From the NCBI GenBank assembly GCA_017466125.1, contig JAFTUS010000020.1:1-36954 (forward strand): a stretch of 36,954 bases of DNA, given 5' to 3'. A program made the position numbers and the translations under genes. Below, piece after piece: positions 1 to 9,900 of the stretch (within the stretch, counting starts at the first letter, position 1; the number at the start of each line of letters is the position of its first letter). The notes under the pieces were generated by a model. That model was not told the DNA's origin, made no database searches, and worked only from the letters and a program-made list of their open reading frames with translations. The stretch comes from Lentisphaeria bacterium (lineage in GTDB: Bacteria; Verrucomicrobiota; Lentisphaeria; Victivallales; Victivallaceae).

Positions 1-1409
1 GTACTTGCAGTTGTGTTACCGGAGAAATTAAGATCATTCACAGTAAAATTACCGGAAATCTCAAGAGTTCCCAACCCCCCTGCACTTATCGAACCGGAAG
101 TATCAGACCAAGTACCTGTGACAAACAAAGAATAATCTGCAAACGTAACACTTCCGGAGACGTCAGTCGTAGTCAGCGTACCGGAAACTGTTACGTTATT
201 TCCAGCGGTATCAATGGCAAGCGCCCCCGTTCCAACAACAGTTATATCCCCCGCAATGGAGGAATCTGTAATAGTCAACTGATAACCGTTATTATTGATG
301 ATTACACTTTGCCCAGAGAAAACATCGCCGGATTCGATATTTCCCAACATAAAGACCTCGGTAACATCATTTTTTTGCCAAACGCTCGCCCAATCATAAA
401 CGTAATCGCCATTGACCTGAATTGACTGCATATTTTCATTTAACCAACGGCCTTCTGCATCAAGAGCAACTCCATAATCTTGTGCAACCTGATAAGTTTT
501 CAGCCCGTAGTTGTAGTCGGTGGGGGAGATGAATTCGTTGTTTACTGCGCCGATGGAGTATTCGAGGTCCCAGTTGCCGCGGACACCGGTGGTGTCGGTG
601 GAGGCGGCTACGTCGGCGTTGGTCAGGCTGGCGATCTGGGAGACGAGGAGTTGACCCTCTTCATTGCCCGCCAGATTACAGGCGTAAAGCATGATGTCAC
701 TGTCTTCGGTGAGGTGTTCGCCGATGCTCGCCCAACTGGCAGGATCATTGGCAACTGCTTCGCCGTCGATCACTTCGCCGCACAGGGTGAAGTAACCGGC
801 ATTACCGTGGGAAACGATGTGCAGTGCAGAATATTTCACATCGGAATTTTCATCCAGATAGTCGTTGATCTGGTCGAGACCGTCTTTGCCGTTCTCAAGG
901 ATCAGCACATCGGTATTTTCACCCAGAGAATCAATGATCTTCTGCGCGTCTTTCACGCTGGAGTTGATGACAACCAGTTCACGCACCTCTTCCGCCTCAA
1001 CCTTGAAAGCCTCAGCGTAAAGCGTTTCACTCTCATCATCCGCACGCATATCGTCAACGACCGCATCCGCAGTGATGTCGTCTGCACCGAAATCCATGTC
1101 ATCGGCATCGTCAACATCGGCAAAAGCACCGTCAACGATACTGTCAACATCAATATCATCCGCCGCTTCAATGTCAGCGGCGTTGCCCGCTTCGGCTTCA
1201 TTCTTCGCAGAAGGATCTTCCGGAGGAGCGTTCTTCGCCGCTTCTTCAGCCGCCTGACGCGCCTCTTCAGCAGCCTGATCCGCCGCCTCCTGCTGCGCCT
1301 GAGCCTCCGCCTCCGCGGCGGCAACGATATCAGCGGCACCTGCCGCATCGTACAATACACGATCTTCCAACTTGAAGATGTCTACCAGTTTTTTCTTGAT
1401 TTCTTCCAT
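1..1409 (-). CDS. DUF4347 / LEPR-motif giant surface protein, N-terminal part (cut by window edge)
   Basis: An open frame of 469 codons runs from an ATG at 1409 off the left edge without a stop. A GAGGT ribosome site lies just upstream of the ATG. Residues 14-23 read LEDRVLYDAA, the LEPR-type motif near the N-terminus of many very large surface proteins. An acidic Ala/Glu-rich linker follows. Residues about 142-302 form a DUF4347 domain with the conserved HIVSHG and YACN motifs and the VAAST-TG-GNWDLEY block. From about residue 360 the sequence becomes Gly/Thr/Ser-rich with repeated short beta-type units (GNITV-, SGTLT-, SGNFT-like), as in beta-helical adhesins. The family is often encoded as very long exported proteins; the C-terminal export domain is outside the window. 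Function is unknown; adhesion or surface display is inferred. Confidence 0.85.
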   Translation of the reverse strand, partial: MEEIKKKLVDIFKLEDRVLYDAAGAADIVAAAEAEAQAQQEAADQAAEEARQAAEEAAKNAPPEDPSAKNEAEAGNAADIEAADDIDVDSIVDGAFADVDDADDMDFGADDITADAVVDDMRADDESETLYAEAFKVEAEEVRELVVINSSVKDAQKIIDSLGENTDVLILENGKDGLDQINDYLDENSDVKYSALHIVSHGNAGYFTLCGEVIDGEAVANDPASWASIGEHLTEDSDIMLYACNLAGNEEGQLLVSQIASLTNADVAASTDTTGVRGNWDLEYSIGAVNNEFISPTDYNYGLKTYQVAQDYGVALDAEGRWLNENMQSIQVNGDYVYDWASVWQKNDVTEVFMLGNIESGDVFSGQSVIINNNGYQLTITDSSIAGDITVVGTGALAIDTAGNNVTVSGTLTTTDVSGSVTFADYSLFVTGTWSDTSGSISAGGLGTLEISGNFTVNDLNFSGNTTAS

Positions 1410-1432
1410 AAAAGTACCTCACAAACTATATA

Positions 1433-1543
1433 TTATTTATTATTATTTTTTCTAAAACAGACAGGAAGAAGCACCGCAGCAGAGTTCTCCGCCCGGTGTT
1501 CCTTCCTGTTTACTTTATTCATACTTTCAAAACCACTGTTCAT
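1433..1543 (-). CDS. Small 36-aa leader-type ORF upstream of the DUF4347 gene
   Basis: This short frame starts with an ATG at 1543 (an alternative ATG lies at 1546) and ends with TAA. A strong GAGGAG site at 1555-1550 sits 6 nt before the 1543 start. The start overlaps the TGA stop of the preceding 95-aa frame, which suggests translational coupling. The peptide is polar and basic and has no recognisable domain. A long hairpin lies inside the coding stretch, and the DUF4347 gene starts 23 bp after the stop. It may be a leader peptide rather than a functional protein, or chance; only the ribosome site and the overlap support it. Confidence 0.35.
   Translation of the reverse strand: MNSGFESMNKVNRKEHRAENSAAVLLPVCFRKNNNK
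1461..1509 (-). promoter_or_regulatory. Long leader hairpin before the DUF4347 gene
   Basis: Two 16-nt arms, 1461-1476 and 1494-1509, are inverted repeats. In minus-strand RNA 15 of 16 positions can pair, counting one G-U. The loop is 17 nt. The hairpin lies within the 36-aa frame and about 50 nt before the DUF4347 start. It is followed on the minus strand by CTGTTTTAG and then an A-rich stretch, so it is not a classical terminator. It may control translation or mRNA stability. Confidence 0.5.
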
Positions 1544-1830
1544 CATAGTCTCCTCACACATACCATACTGAAACGATGAACCTTGCGGATGTGACTGCAA
1601 CACACGTGCGCCCACACCCGCCGCACACACTTCGCCACCCTCGCAGGTACCTCGGAAATGAGGTGGCGCAAGTCCGAAACGACAGCAAAAAACTCCCCGA
1701 CAGAAAGCACAGGAGCAGGGATAAAAAAGGCAGGAGAATGGTCCAAAACCAAGGCACTGCGAAGCGACAGTACCACCCCGTGGTCTGCCGCGCAGGTTTC
1801 AAATTTCATACTGAAAAACTCAGTCGTCAT
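1543..1830 (-). CDS. Hypothetical 95-aa protein upstream of the DUF4347 gene
   Basis: The frame begins at an ATG at 1830, 9 nt after an AAGGA ribosome site, and ends in a TGA that overlaps the start of the 36-aa frame. It is hydrophobic and basic, with several valine-rich segments, four cysteines and an Arg-rich C-terminus. I recognise no family. A candidate promoter and a palindrome sit directly upstream, so a transcript would run from here through the small ORF into the DUF4347 gene. It could instead be non-coding 5' leader: the rare-looking composition and lack of a domain keep confidence low. Confidence 0.4.
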   Translation of the reverse strand: MTTEFFSMKFETCAADHGVVLSLRSALVLDHSPAFFIPAPVLSVGEFFAVVSDLRHLISEVPARVAKCVRRVWAHVCCSHIRKVHRFSMVCVRRL

Positions 1831-1847
1831 ATACCATTTTCCTTAAA

Positions 1848-1860
1848 ACAAAGACTTTGT
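1848..1860. promoter_or_regulatory. 13-bp palindrome at candidate start site
   Basis: ACAAAGACTTTGT is a perfect inverted repeat with a one-base centre. It lies just downstream of the candidate -10 box of the DUF4347 unit, close to the expected transcription start, which is a usual place for a repressor site. No regulator can be assigned. Confidence 0.35.
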
Positions 1861-1870
1861 AACAACACTT

Positions 1871-1898
1871 ACTATAACGGTGATTACAGAAAAAACAA
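1871..1898 (-). promoter_or_regulatory. Candidate sigma-70 promoter for the DUF4347 unit
   Basis: On the minus strand TTGTTT (1898-1893) and TATAGT (1876-1871) are separated by 16 bp. Transcription would start near 1864, ahead of the 95-aa frame. The -35 box is only a partial match and the region is very A/T-rich, so chance is possible. Confidence 0.45.
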
Positions 1899-1915
1899 GA
1901 AAAAATCTCAAAAAA

Positions 1916-1979
1916 AATTAAAAAAAATGTTTTTTTTTGAAAAATGGGCGAAAAAATGGTGTTTTTCAGCCCATTTTCA
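1916..1979 (-). terminator. Rho-independent terminator of the recCBD operon
   Basis: Directly after the recD stop, a stem of 1941-1949 with 1969-1977 continues inward with 1950-1955 and 1962-1967. On the minus strand it is followed, after a short A run, by long T tracts (A tracts on the plus strand around 1916-1927). Position and strand fit termination of the recombination operon. Confidence 0.7.
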
Positions 1980-1981
1980 GT

Positions 1982-3697
1982 TTACGTCAACAACCCCGAA
2001 GCACGATCGACACAGCGGTTTGCCGCCGCCTTGAATACGGCTTCTTCCGTCACAACGACCGCCTCCGGCTTGCCCCGGGTCACTGCCGTATAAATGAGTT
2101 CACGGGTCAGCAGATCTTCCGCAAAACCAAGGTCGGGGAGCAGAAACAGTACTTTGCCGTAGCCGCTGCCCTGCGACTTGTGTACCGTCATGGCAAAAGC
2201 GATGTCCGCATCGCTCAACAGTTCCCGTTCCACTCCGTACCACTCGCCCTGACCGCAGGGAAAGAAAACCAGACGGCGGCAGTTGTCCGTCGCCATGCTG
2301 CGGGGAAGCGGCTGACGCTTCTCATCGGCGTACCACAAAAGCCCCGTATCTCCGTTGAAAATATTCAAACTGTAATCGTTTCTGCTCTGAAGCAGCGGAA
2401 GTCCGGGGGAATTATCCCCCAGTTTCAGAATTTCGCAGACAAGCGCATTGAGCGCATCCGAACCGTATTGCCCCTGATTTGACGGCGTTAAAATGCGCAT
2501 GGACTCAAACTTCCTCCATGCTTCTTCAATGGTTTCCGCCTCAAAAAACATTCTGCCGTCAGCCCGCCAGCCGTTGAGGTTTTCCGCAAGAAACTCCTTC
2601 AATTTGGATTTCTCCGGCACCGGCAGATATTCCAGCTGCTCGTGCTGTTTTTGCAGACACTCCCACGCTTTTTCGCCCGGCGCAGTCAGTTCCGGCGCAA
2701 GACAATCGCGCAAACGTGCGATGCCCTTGTCGGGCGGAAAGCGTTTGCTTTCGGTCAGTTTTGCCAGATGACGGGGATACTTTGTCAGCAGACCGCACAC
2801 ATCCGCAAACACACGCCCCGGCTGAACCGAAGCAAGCTGGGCATAGTCGCCGAGCAGAATGACCGCCGTCCCCGGTTTCAGAGCCTCCAGGATTTGTCCG
2901 AGCAGCGCAAACGAAACCATGGAACACTCATCGATCACCAGCAGATCACATTCAAGCGGATTGGCGCGGTTGCGGCGGAAACCGCCGTTTTTGCGGTATT
3001 CAAGCAAACGGTGTATGGTACTGCAGCGGACTCTGGCCAGCGCGTTTTTGCGTTCGTCCGCAATGGTCAGGCGGCTCAACTCCTCCTGCAATGCCTCCTG
3101 CATCCGCGCTTGAGCCTTGCCGGTTGGAGCCGCAAGAAAGATCCGTTCCGGCTTTTCCGGGCGCACCGCAAGGATCGTCGCAAGGATCGTCGTCTTGCCC
3201 GTTCCCGGACCGCCGCTGATGACCAGCAATGGATTGTTTACGGATTTCCGGAGAGTCTCCGTTTGTCCCTCTGTCAGGGTCAGGGTCGTGACCGCCGGAT
3301 CGAAATCTCCTTCCGGCAGTTTTTGAGAGACGCGGCTCTGCACAAATTCACAAATTTGTTCTTTGATTTGAAAATTGCCGTACAGATAGTAATTGCCGTT
3401 ATCCAGCCGCAGGAAGTCCGGGAGTTTTTCGGGCAGCCATTTGCCGTTCACCGGCAGGGTGCTGTCCGGCGCAAGCGAAAGAAAATTCCGCAGAGCCTCC
3501 GGCGTTGCCACTGCCTCGGCGGCAACGCAAATTTCCCGGCGCAGTGAAAATGCCCCTGAAACCAGTGCCGCCAGCAGATAGAGCGGGGAATTCTTTGTCT
3601 CCTTCGCCATACGGACAGTGAAATCGGCAAAATAAAGGTCGATATCCAGCAGTTTCTCCTCCCTGCGGAGAGATTTTACAAAATCATCGTAACCCAT
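1982..3697 (-). CDS. recD: RecBCD enzyme subunit RecD (exodeoxyribonuclease V alpha chain)
   Basis: This is a 571-residue superfamily 1B 5'-3' helicase, close to the usual length of about 600. The N-terminal domain has the RecD pattern DLYFADFTVRMA followed by LLAALVSGAF. Walker A GGPGTGKT lies at residues 162-169. APTGKAQARM, STIHRLLEY, LLVIDECSMV and LLGDYAQLASVQPG follow in order, and the C-terminus carries AMTVHKSQGSGYGKV and TRELIYTAVTRG. The ATG at 3697 shares its A with the TGA stop of recB, and GGGGAGG lies just before it. A frame extension upstream to 3742 would overlap recB by 15 codons and has no ribosome site. In the complex it powers unwinding on the 5'-ended strand. It is the last gene of the operon. 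Confidence 0.96.
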   Translation of the reverse strand: MGYDDFVKSLRREEKLLDIDLYFADFTVRMAKETKNSPLYLLAALVSGAFSLRREICVAAEAVATPEALRNFLSLAPDSTLPVNGKWLPEKLPDFLRLDNGNYYLYGNFQIKEQICEFVQSRVSQKLPEGDFDPAVTTLTLTEGQTETLRKSVNNPLLVISGGPGTGKTTILATILAVRPEKPERIFLAAPTGKAQARMQEALQEELSRLTIADERKNALARVRCSTIHRLLEYRKNGGFRRNRANPLECDLLVIDECSMVSFALLGQILEALKPGTAVILLGDYAQLASVQPGRVFADVCGLLTKYPRHLAKLTESKRFPPDKGIARLRDCLAPELTAPGEKAWECLQKQHEQLEYLPVPEKSKLKEFLAENLNGWRADGRMFFEAETIEEAWRKFESMRILTPSNQGQYGSDALNALVCEILKLGDNSPGLPLLQSRNDYSLNIFNGDTGLLWYADEKRQPLPRSMATDNCRRLVFFPCGQGEWYGVERELLSDADIAFAMTVHKSQGSGYGKVLFLLPDLGFAEDLLTRELIYTAVTRGKPEAVVVTEEAVFKAAANRCVDRASGLLT

Positions 3698-6600
3698 CAC
3701 AGTTCCTCCCCTGTAAAAAGTTTCACCAGTTTTCCGGTACATTCCTGCGGCGGACGGTCGAACCAGATGCCGTCGTCTCCGCGCCCCATGCCGCGGTTGA
3801 AGAGATAGTAAACACCGCCGAACTGCGAATAATCAAAGGTCCCGAACCGCTGTTTCAACTGACAGCAGAGTGCCGCCGAATAGAGATGATATTGCAGGAT
3901 ATAACCCGATTTTGCCATTGCATGTGCTACTTTTTCAGGCGTGTAATCTGAAAAATATCCACCCAGAAAGTTGGTCTTCCAGTCTACGATGTAGTATCTT
4001 TCTTCATGTTCAAAAATCAAATCGAGCAACCCGTTGAGAACTCCTTTGATGCCACTCTTTCCCGGAATATCAGTCAGCAGGGTTCTGACTTTCTCACTGC
4101 CGTACTCTTTCATCACAGTAAGGATACCGTTCAAATCAAGGTTTCTGCCTTTCAGGAAAAACTCCATTTCAGGTACATGATTTCCGATCCGGCAAAGCGG
4201 CACGTCCAGCCCCGGCAGCGGCGTACAGAGCGCGCGGCGCAGACCATCCATCAGGCGGGGCAGTTGTATCTCTTTGTCCAAACGGTTGTTTTCAAGCAAA
4301 TTCCCCAGGATATAACGCACCTTTGACAACTCTGCGGATTTCTCCGACTGAAATGCGGAAAAACCGCAGCCGCCGATCTCTTTGCGCGCCAGTTTTTCGA
4401 GAATACCGTGAACGAAATCGCCCATGACGGCACCACGGGGAAAACTCAGAAAAAATTCCGTTTCAACGGCGTTTTCCGCCTGAATGACTTCAATCGGCGT
4501 ATCGCTGCGATCCGCCGGAGTATCTCCGCCGGAGTGTCCGCCGTAACCGTAGGCGGAAAAACTCATGGAATGCCAATTATTGCGGATCACAGGCATTTCA
4601 GCCGCCTGCAATTCGCCGGAGCGCGGCTCCTCTCTGTTCAATGTTCCGACCGCCCCCGGTATAAAACGTTCCAGAGGACCGGACTTTTTTGCCGGTTCCC
4701 CGCCGTTCTCCGGAAAGAGTTCCGCAAACCATTTTGCCGGTTTGGTCAAGGTTTTCCGGGTCAGCATCATCTCCAATCGCTGCTGCGGAGATTGCTGCGG
4801 GTCAGGCTCTGAAACCATTACGCCGTGCGCCGACCGGAGAAAATTGGTACTGTTCCCATTCGGCGGTTCTGCTGTACGGAGACAGACATAAGTCATCATT
4901 TTGCCGCGAGTCAGCCCCACATACAGCAGACGCACCTGTTCCCGGATAGCCTCTTCGAGCGCAGGAGTTTTATCCGCCGCATCATAGGAGAAGATATCTC
5001 CTTCCGGTGTATGGATTTTTATCGGGGCACCTTTCATAAGCATGTGGTGTCCCCATGTTTTGGCAGGGAACGGTACGAATACGATCGGATATTCCAATCC
5101 TTTTGAGGCGAACATCGTAACGATCTGTACTGCCGCCGCATCGCGGTCAAGGCGGAGTTGTTCGGGGTTTTCATCGCTTCCGGAACTTTCAATATTACCG
5201 ACATCAAGCCCGTTGCAGCGTCCGTTGAGATAAGTGAAGATCTCCCCGGGAGCAAGGTTCTCTTCTTCCGCTTTCCGGTGCAGCAGTTCCACAAGCTGCT
5301 GAAAGTTGCTCATGCGCCGTTCCCCGTCCGGACTGAAGAGGATATGCTCACGGGGCGTCTCTTCCGCACCGTCAAACATTCCATCCAGAAACGCCGCAAA
5401 TGCTGCGGGCAGACCGTTTTGCTGCCAGATTTCTGCCTGAGAACGCAGAATGCTGATCCACTCCGCCCCCGTGCCTTCTGCAACAACGGCGCACTCCATA
5501 TCAAAAAATTCAGAGAGCATCAACTGGCGCACTGCTGCCGCAGACGGCGAAAGCCACGCCTGAAGCAGTGCATTGAGCCACTCCGCCTCTGCCGTTTGAA
5601 AAACACGTCCTGATCTGCACGCAGAAGCACTGATGCCGTAACGCGCCAGACGCCGGATAAAGTGCGGAGCCTGATCGTGTTTCTGTATCAGGACCGCAAT
5701 ATCCGATGCCCGCAGAGGCCGGGTGATGATTTCGCCGTTTTCATCTTCTGCCGTGATGGTCACACTGCGTTCCTTTGAGAGCAGAGAGGCGATCTCCTGT
5801 GAGACATCATTGTAAATACGTTTTTCGGTTTCAGAATTGTTCGGGCGGTAATCCCCGATACGCATACCGGCTTCCACCGGGCAACCGTTTTCAAACATCC
5901 GGAAGACTCCCGGTTTCCCACAGTCGATTTTGATAAAGTCGATATTTTCCTGTAAAAAGGCGTTGCGTGAAAGTTCCGCTTCGCCCGCAAAAATCCGGTT
6001 GACCGCTTCGATCGCCGCCTCTGAACTGCGGAAGTTTTTCTTCATGGAGAAGATTTGTCCCGCCGGAAGAGTCTTTTTCATTGCCAGATAAGAGTGGACA
6101 TCCGCACCCCTGAAGTGGTAGATGGATTGTTTCGGGTCGCCGATCATATAGAACAGCACGGAACGGTCTTCCTGCGGAAAACAGTTGTCAAAAATGGAAA
6201 ACTGATCAAAAGAGGTATCCTGAAACTCATCCACAAATACCGCACTGAAACGGGAGCGCACCATCTGCCCCAACAGCGGATCTTCCTGTAATGTTTTGCT
6301 GAAAATAAAGATCATATCATCATAGGTTATCACCTTCTGACGTTCTTTTTCCGCCTGAAGACCGGTTTGTACCGCCGACAGGATATTGCAGAGTTCCCCC
6401 TTGACGCCGGGACGGATCTCCCGGAGGACGGGCGAGGCATGGCGGATGACCTCCTTCACATCCACCTCACTCAGATCCAGCGGAGTACCGGCTTCGTAAT
6501 ACCGGCGCAAAAATCGATACAGCAGAGTTTCCCGGCAGGAGGTGTCATCCGTCATCAGGACCGTATCGGGTTCCATGCGGGTTTCAAGGGCAAAGGTTTT

Positions 6601-6969
6601 CAGCATTTTGAAGCAGAAACCGTGAATGGTGGTAATGACGGCACTGTCGATTGAAGAGATCGCCATTCTCAAACGCAGTTGGCGGGTGATATCCCCCATT
6701 TGGCGGCTTTTACCCAGAGCCTTGTTCAATTCCAGCACGATGCGGTCTTTGAGTTCTGCGGCGGCGGCTTTGGAGAAAGTCGTCACCAGCAGACGGTTCA
6801 TGGGGATATTCCGTTCCTCCACCAGACGGCGTACAAGATTGGCAATGGTGTAGGTTTTGCCGGTTCCGGCACTTGCTTCGATCAGGAAACGTCCCGACGC
6901 GTAAGACGGATCGGCGGGATCGAGCGGATAATTTTCCAATTCGCAAGCCTTATATTCGATTTCAGTCAT
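3697..6969 (-). CDS. recB: RecBCD enzyme subunit RecB (helicase-nuclease)
   Basis: The 1090-residue protein has a UvrD-type 3'-5' helicase: Walker A ASAGTGKT at residues 32-39, TTFSKAAAAELKDR, VDEFQDTSFDQF, IGDPKQSIYHFRGAD and LLYVGLTRGK. The C-terminal PD-(D/E)XK nuclease shows GLLDLIFEHE and VDWKTNFLG (Asp at about residue 996), then QYHLYSAAL and GGVYYLFNRGM, as in active RecB proteins. Start choice: the ATG at 6969 has GGAG 8 nt upstream; a GTG at 6978 overlaps the recC stop and is less likely. It acts with RecC and RecD to process double-strand breaks and load RecA. Confidence 0.96.
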   Translation of the reverse strand: MTEIEYKACELENYPLDPADPSYASGRFLIEASAGTGKTYTIANLVRRLVEERNIPMNRLLVTTFSKAAAAELKDRIVLELNKALGKSRQMGDITRQLRLRMAISSIDSAVITTIHGFCFKMLKTFALETRMEPDTVLMTDDTSCRETLLYRFLRRYYEAGTPLDLSEVDVKEVIRHASPVLREIRPGVKGELCNILSAVQTGLQAEKERQKVITYDDMIFIFSKTLQEDPLLGQMVRSRFSAVFVDEFQDTSFDQFSIFDNCFPQEDRSVLFYMIGDPKQSIYHFRGADVHSYLAMKKTLPAGQIFSMKKNFRSSEAAIEAVNRIFAGEAELSRNAFLQENIDFIKIDCGKPGVFRMFENGCPVEAGMRIGDYRPNNSETEKRIYNDVSQEIASLLSKERSVTITAEDENGEIITRPLRASDIAVLIQKHDQAPHFIRRLARYGISASACRSGRVFQTAEAEWLNALLQAWLSPSAAAVRQLMLSEFFDMECAVVAEGTGAEWISILRSQAEIWQQNGLPAAFAAFLDGMFDGAEETPREHILFSPDGERRMSNFQQLVELLHRKAEEENLAPGEIFTYLNGRCNGLDVGNIESSGSDENPEQLRLDRDAAAVQIVTMFASKGLEYPIVFVPFPAKTWGHHMLMKGAPIKIHTPEGDIFSYDAADKTPALEEAIREQVRLLYVGLTRGKMMTYVCLRTAEPPNGNSTNFLRSAHGVMVSEPDPQQSPQQRLEMMLTRKTLTKPAKWFAELFPENGGEPAKKSGPLERFIPGAVGTLNREEPRSGELQAAEMPVIRNNWHSMSFSAYGYGGHSGGDTPADRSDTPIEVIQAENAVETEFFLSFPRGAVMGDFVHGILEKLARKEIGGCGFSAFQSEKSAELSKVRYILGNLLENNRLDKEIQLPRLMDGLRRALCTPLPGLDVPLCRIGNHVPEMEFFLKGRNLDLNGILTVMKEYGSEKVRTLLTDIPGKSGIKGVLNGLLDLIFEHEERYYIVDWKTNFLGGYFSDYTPEKVAHAMAKSGYILQYHLYSAALCCQLKQRFGTFDYSQFGGVYYLFNRGMGRGDDGIWFDRPPQECTGKLVKLFTGEEL

Positions 6970-6974
6970 TTCAA

Positions 6975-9900
6975 TCACTCCACTTTTTCAAAATCCAGAA
7001 AGAAGCGTTCGGCGATATTCCGCAGCAGATCGGCATCGGGTACGGCATCGCCGTAATATTTTTCAAATTTATCTTTTTCGCCATATTGACCGGCCCAGGC
7101 ATCGCGGACGGTTTTGCCGGCATTTTCCGGTTTTGCAGAATAAGCGGCAAAAGATGTTTTGGGGAAGAAAAGCAGCGGGGCGGACATCCCTGCTTCATAT
7201 AATTTCAGGATCGCGTGCATCTTTTCAACAGCCTCTTCTTTTTCCAGCGGCGGCAAACGGCAGGCCTCCTGTTTGCCGATGATCATGCTTGCAACGCTGT
7301 CTGTAAGGTTGGCGGCGACGTGTTCCAGTACAAAACGGTAGGCACTTCCAGCCAAATTGTAGAAAAGGGGGAATATCAGCACTTCATTGTAGAAACTTCT
7401 CCGCGGCAGGCGCAAAGCGAACTTTCCGATATTCACGGTGCAACTCTCTTCGTTGCGGAGTTCACCGCCCAGAAAGCGGCGTACATTTCCGCACAGCACG
7501 CTGGCATTGTCCCATAAGGGCCACTCTTTTTCCAGCTGTTTGTAAAGCGGAAGAGTGCCATTGCTCTGCATCCGTTCCCGCAATTCCCGGTGCAGACCGG
7601 GGAGTGCTTCCTCCGGAGTTTCCATGATGCGGTTGAATACGGTCGCAAGATCACTGAAACGGTCTCCTCCGACAAAGAACGGCTCTGTATCCTGCAACTG
7701 CACATCGTCTTCCTCACGGGGGACGGCATTGAGTCGTTTTTTCATAAAATACAAGGCGGGATTGCTGAAGAAACGCTCCAGATCCGCCACAGAAACAGAG
7801 TACAACTCCTCCGGAATATCGCCGGGGATCGCCGTCAGGGGATAGAATGCGCCCTTTTCCTCTGCGGGGGGGGAATTCCATTTCTCCCGCAGCAATGCCG
7901 CGCTGCGGCACAGTATTTTTGAATGGGAACGCGCCGGATTGCCCTCCTGAAAGAGTGCCGGATCGAACGCCTGTAAAGGTTCTTCCGTCTCGTACCAGCA
8001 GTTTTTTCCGAAAGCCTCTGTCATATAGAGGCGCAGTTCCTCCACACAACTGGAAGCGGGATATTTTTTATTATCGCGGATGCCATGTCCGCAATAACTG
8101 ATGTAAAGTTCACGCCGTGCGGAAAGGAGGATCTCAATGAAAAGCTGCCGTTCATCCTCCACCGGATCCGGGTCGCTGCTGCGGAAAAGTTCGTGCATCA
8201 GATCGAAAGTATCTGCTGTGCTTTCGCGGGGAAAGGTATCATGGTTCATCCCCAGCAGACAGATGATTTTTCCGGGGATCGTGCGCATGGGGCGTAAACC
8301 GCAAAAAGTGATTTTCCCCCGCAGAAAGTCCCGGGACATTTCCGGAAGTTCCGCCAGAATATTGTCCAGCCATGCAAGAACGACATCCGTCTGAAACAAC
8401 TCTTCCGAACAGTTGCCGTTTGCCGCATTGCGCCGCAGGTTTGCCAGGGCGGGGCGCAGAAGAGCGTAAAGTGCGGACTCCTCGCCGAAAAAGAGGGCGG
8501 CACATTCCAACAGAAAACGGTTCCATTCCCCGATCGGGGCGGGATCACTTTCGCGTGCGCGCATCCATGTTACTGTTTCGTGAACAGCATCTGCAAAACG
8601 GCAGAATTTTCCCAGAGCCTCGCCCCCGACAGCGGTGTTTTCCATGCCGTAGAGACGGCCGTCGGGAGCATCGAAACTGCCGGATGTCATCCCCGCATAC
8701 CCCAGCAGAAGCCGATCCAGTCCCATCCGCCAGGACGTTTCCCGGAACGGTTTGCCGCCATGCGCCTCATGCTCTGCGGCATCCCATCCCCAGCGGATGC
8801 CGGAGGCGTGAACGCTCTGGCGGAGCGAACTCAAATCTTCTGCGGAAATATCAAAACTTTTCTGCACCTCCGGAACAGCGAGAATATCCATGACCGCTGA
8901 AACTTCAAAAGTTCCCGGAGCGAGTCGGAGCAGTTTCAGAAAATTTTCCAACGCTCCGGACTTGTCTTTTGCGGAACGTTCCGAACAGGCGGTGCGAAGC
9001 ATATTCTCCCCGTTGGCGGGATTGTGAAAGACCGCTTCGATAAACGACGCATACCGTTCCGGAACCGGACTCATGATGATAACATCATTGAGCGTCAGCG
9101 TATCGTCCCGGGCAAAACAGTTCAACAGATAGTCATGGAGAGTTTCCACTTCCCGATATTCCGAATAACAGTTATGGATTTGCACGGAAAAATCAACTTC
9201 AGCGGGAGACTGCGGCGGAGTTTCCGGGCTTTTCTGATTGAGACGGAGGGCGTAGCGGATCTTTTCCAGCAGCGTCTCCGGCTCTTTTTTTTCCGGAAAA
9301 ACGGAATGATTTTCCCAATCCAGCGAACGGGAGAAAAATTTCCGTCCCTGCATGGCGAAGGAACCCAGCAGCGGATTGTGCTGAAAGAAAAGCTGTTCCT
9401 GACTTCTGTAAAAGAGTTCCTCCTGTTCCTCTTTCACTCCCTGTTTGCGCACCATCTCCCAGAGATCGATCAATTCCCGCAGTTCCTGCGGTTTGGTTTT
9501 CGCATCGCCCCAATACTCTTCGCAGGGGGAGAGAGAGTAGATCTCCACCGGGCTTTTCAATCGTTCCAGACACTCCAGTACCGGTGACGGTATCGTTGAG
9601 AAACCGAAAAGACGTACCGGTTCCTTCTGCCTGAACTGCCATTCGCCGGAACAGATCTTCTGATGGATATGGGCAAAGTGGACGATCTGCCCCGGCGATG
9701 CTGCGGGCCAGCCGTTGCGGATCGCCCGCCAGAGGGTGCGCTGCCACTTTTCGGCAGCGGATTTTTTTCCCTGCAACTCTGTCAGCGGCAGATCGGCGGC
9801 CTCCCATTGCAGGATCCAATCGGGCCGCCAGAGCATGTAACGGTCATAGAGTGCGGCGATTTTTCCGGCGAGTTGCCAGCGGCGCAAAGCGGTATTGCCG

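Noticed and set aside
480..1571. Plus-strand open frame of 363 codons
   Set aside because: It runs exactly antisense, with shared codon boundaries, to the DUF4347 frame, has no ribosome site or domain and is rich in odd residues. The minus strand shows a clear family.
2642..3547. Plus-strand 301-codon frame within recD
   Set aside because: Antisense shadow of recD with no domain or ribosome site.
3698..3742. Upstream start for RecD
   Set aside because: It would lie inside recB and lacks a ribosome site, whereas the ATG at 3697 has GGGGAGG and overlaps the recB stop.
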